From Eubacteriales bacterium (lineage in GTDB: Bacteria; Bacillota; Clostridia; Saccharofermentanales; UBA5734), in assembly GCA_028685755.1 (NCBI GenBank), contig JAQUDJ010000019.1, positions 1-32,889 of the forward strand: DNA of 32,889 nucleotides, written 5' to 3'. The notes beneath the pieces were generated by a model, which saw only the letters and a program-made list of their open reading frames with translations, was not told where the DNA came from and did no database searches. This document shows positions 31,759 to 32,889 of the stretch, piece by piece (position 1 is the stretch's first letter; each line of letters starts with the position of its first letter). The position numbers and the translations under genes are program-made.

Positions 31759-32889
31759 GACCGAGCGTGACAGAAATATTCGTTCGAGTGACACCATCTG
31801 TCCCAAGTGCGACAACGACTGTTTCCCCCTGATCGTCTAGCGTCACAGCGTTGAATGGCACCGAATAGGCGCTTGCCTTGCTCGCGAGAACGATCGTCAG
31901 TTTGGCATTCATACCTAGTCGCAATCGAGAGTCGGGCGAATCGATCAGTACAATTACAGTGAAATCGCCGTCTGAATTAATCGCTTTCGGCGAAATCTGG
32001 GTGACCGTGCCGGACAAATCATCCGAACCAGTCGCCTCGGTTGTGAAATGAACGACCTGACCAAACTCAATCTGAGCAATATCATATTCGGCAACGGTCG
32101 TGGAAATTTCCAGTGAATTTATATTTTCAATAGCAAATAGTTGGCCAGTCGGATAATCACCTTGTTTGGCATATACTTCGGTAATCGTCCCATCGCAGGG
32201 AGCAAGTACGGTCGTTTCAGCAAGCAACCTTTTTGCTGTTTTTAACTGGCTCGCAAGAGCCTGGGCGGGGTTTTGAAGGTTGTGGTTAAACTGCGTGTAG
32301 GCACTTTCTTGTATAGCCAGATCGTTTGATCGGACGTAGTTGAAATGAGCGGTAATCGCAGCATCCAAAGTAATCTTTGCTACATCAATTGTTTCATAGC
32401 CGGCATTAAAAGCCTTGTCGTAGGCCGTCTGCCATTCGTCGCTCCAGATCGCTTCCTTTTGATTATCCCAGGTAGCTTTATAATCATCGTAGGCTTCATC
32501 GTAAGTAGACTTATTAGCGATTGTCGGTGATTCGATGTAAGAGACTCTTACAGCAGCCAATCGAGCAGCCGCGTACAGGACATCCTCGTCAGCTGCCGTG
32601 CGGATATCTAATGCGGCGTCAGCTGCCTGGTGTGCGCTGGTCTCTAAATCGATAATCGCGTCATTTAAATTGACTTGAGCAACATCGATGTCATGCTGCC
32701 GTTGATCCAAATCAATGATTTTCTGATTTTTGGCATCTTGCAATCGCTTGGCATCTTGACTGAGTAGTGCTTTTTGCTGAGCTTCGGTGTCAGCTATTAG
32801 ATTATAGATATCATCAACCGACTGTTGATAGTCCGTTGGATCCAGGCGAGCTAGCACATCGCCGACATTTACTACATCGCCGGTTTTTA
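31667..32889 (-). CDS. HlyD-type membrane fusion protein (partial at right edge)
   Basis: The gene reads leftward and continues past the window, so its N-terminus (signal and first strands) is missing. The visible part, about 407 residues, starts inside the biotinyl-lipoyl half motif (KTGDVVNVGDVLARLDP), continues in a long helical coiled-coil (about 200 residues, rich in Asp, Ala, Gln) and the second half motif APCDGTITEVYAKQGDYPTGQLFAIEN, and then has beta-barrel and membrane-proximal domains ending EGRNNA. Such adaptors normally pair with an ABC ATPase and FtsX permease in one operon, but here the gene is convergent with that pair. The GTG at 32857 lies inside the lipoyl motif and is not the start. 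Confidence 0.85.
   Translation of the reverse strand, partial: KTGDVVNVGDVLARLDPTDYQQSVDDIYNLIADTEAQQKALLSQDAKRLQDAKNQKIIDLDQRQHDIDVAQVNLNDAIIDLETSAHQAADAALDIRTAADEDVLYAAARLAAVRVSYIESPTIANKSTYDEAYDDYKATWDNQKEAIWSDEWQTAYDKAFNAGYETIDVAKITLDAAITAHFNYVRSNDLAIQESAYTQFNHNLQNPAQALASQLKTAKRLLAETTVLAPCDGTITEVYAKQGDYPTGQLFAIENINSLEISTTVAEYDIAQIEFGQVVHFTTEATGSDDLSGTVTQISPKAINSDGDFTVIVLIDSPDSRLRLGMNAKLTIVLASKASAYSVPFNAVTLDDQGETVVVALGTDGVTRTNISVTLGLKTDNLVEIAGPGLVDGITILNDPEGRNNA

Noticed and set aside
32855-32857. HlyD start at the GTG at 32857
   Set aside because: Coding sequence continues upstream in frame with the lipoyl motif (KTGDVVNVGD), so the gene runs off the right edge.

Overview
The window looks like a chromosomal segment of an anaerobic Gram-positive bacterium, most likely a member of the Clostridia (Bacillota). 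The evidence is the 5S rRNA-tRNA-Asn junction, strong AGGAGG-type ribosome binding sites, a QueT-type queuosine-precursor transporter, lipoproteins with LSGC lipoboxes, DXP-pathway isoprenoid genes, a stand-alone CCA-adding enzyme without an HD domain, and many ATGA or short gene overlaps. Base composition is moderate throughout. I see no phage, insertion sequence, CRISPR array or integrase. Placement below class is a guess; an Oscillospirales-like lineage would fit the preQ1-III-like leader.

Layout. 1-241: end of an rRNA operon (5S), tRNA-Asn(GUU) and a terminator. 244-3247: structured leader and queT, a small-molecule/RNA methyltransferase, the Mrp P-loop ATPase and a Cys-less thioredoxin-fold lipoprotein. 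3317-6927: XRE-cupin regulator, acyl-CoA synthetase and a divergent IspF, convergent with a canonical IspD. 6980-8407: radA. 8605-10359: a second AMP-forming acyl-CoA ligase. 10374-12992: an ArsR-controlled cassette (perfect palindromic operator, ArsR, DUF318/ArsP-type permease, small CxxC thioredoxin-like protein) followed by rarD. 13165-15409: serC-serA. 15410-21281 (minus strand): livJ-livH-livM-livG-livF-asparaginase operon. 21485-25318: a DUF2207 membrane protein, tail to tail and overlapping with a membrane-anchored seven-repeat RCC1 propeller protein. 25446-28320: cca and a degenerate PP2C-TM-LysM protein, closed by a strong terminator. 28617-31614: ABC ATPase plus FtsX-type permease. 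31667-end (minus strand): partial HlyD-type membrane fusion protein.

How the genes work together. The serine genes supply phosphoserine precursors. The liv operon imports amino acids and ends in a cytoplasmic asparaginase, suggesting that uptake is linked to deamidation. The two AMP-forming ligases activate carboxylic acids; the first sits directly behind its probable regulator, with two tandem near-identical motifs between them. The ArsR cassette is a self-contained metalloid/thiol-stress unit. The ABC/FtsX pair and the opposed HlyD gene look like a rearranged efflux operon.

On novelty: most genes are known families. The points most worth a second look are the PP2C pseudophosphatase joined through the membrane to a LysM domain, the transmembrane RCC1 propeller paired with DUF2207, the divergent IspF, the truncated reading frame at the ABC/HlyD junction, and the structured leaders of queT and livJ. 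No stretch longer than 300 bases lacks a gene or a described element; the longest gap, 28371-28616, shows nothing I can name with confidence apart from the RBS of the following gene.
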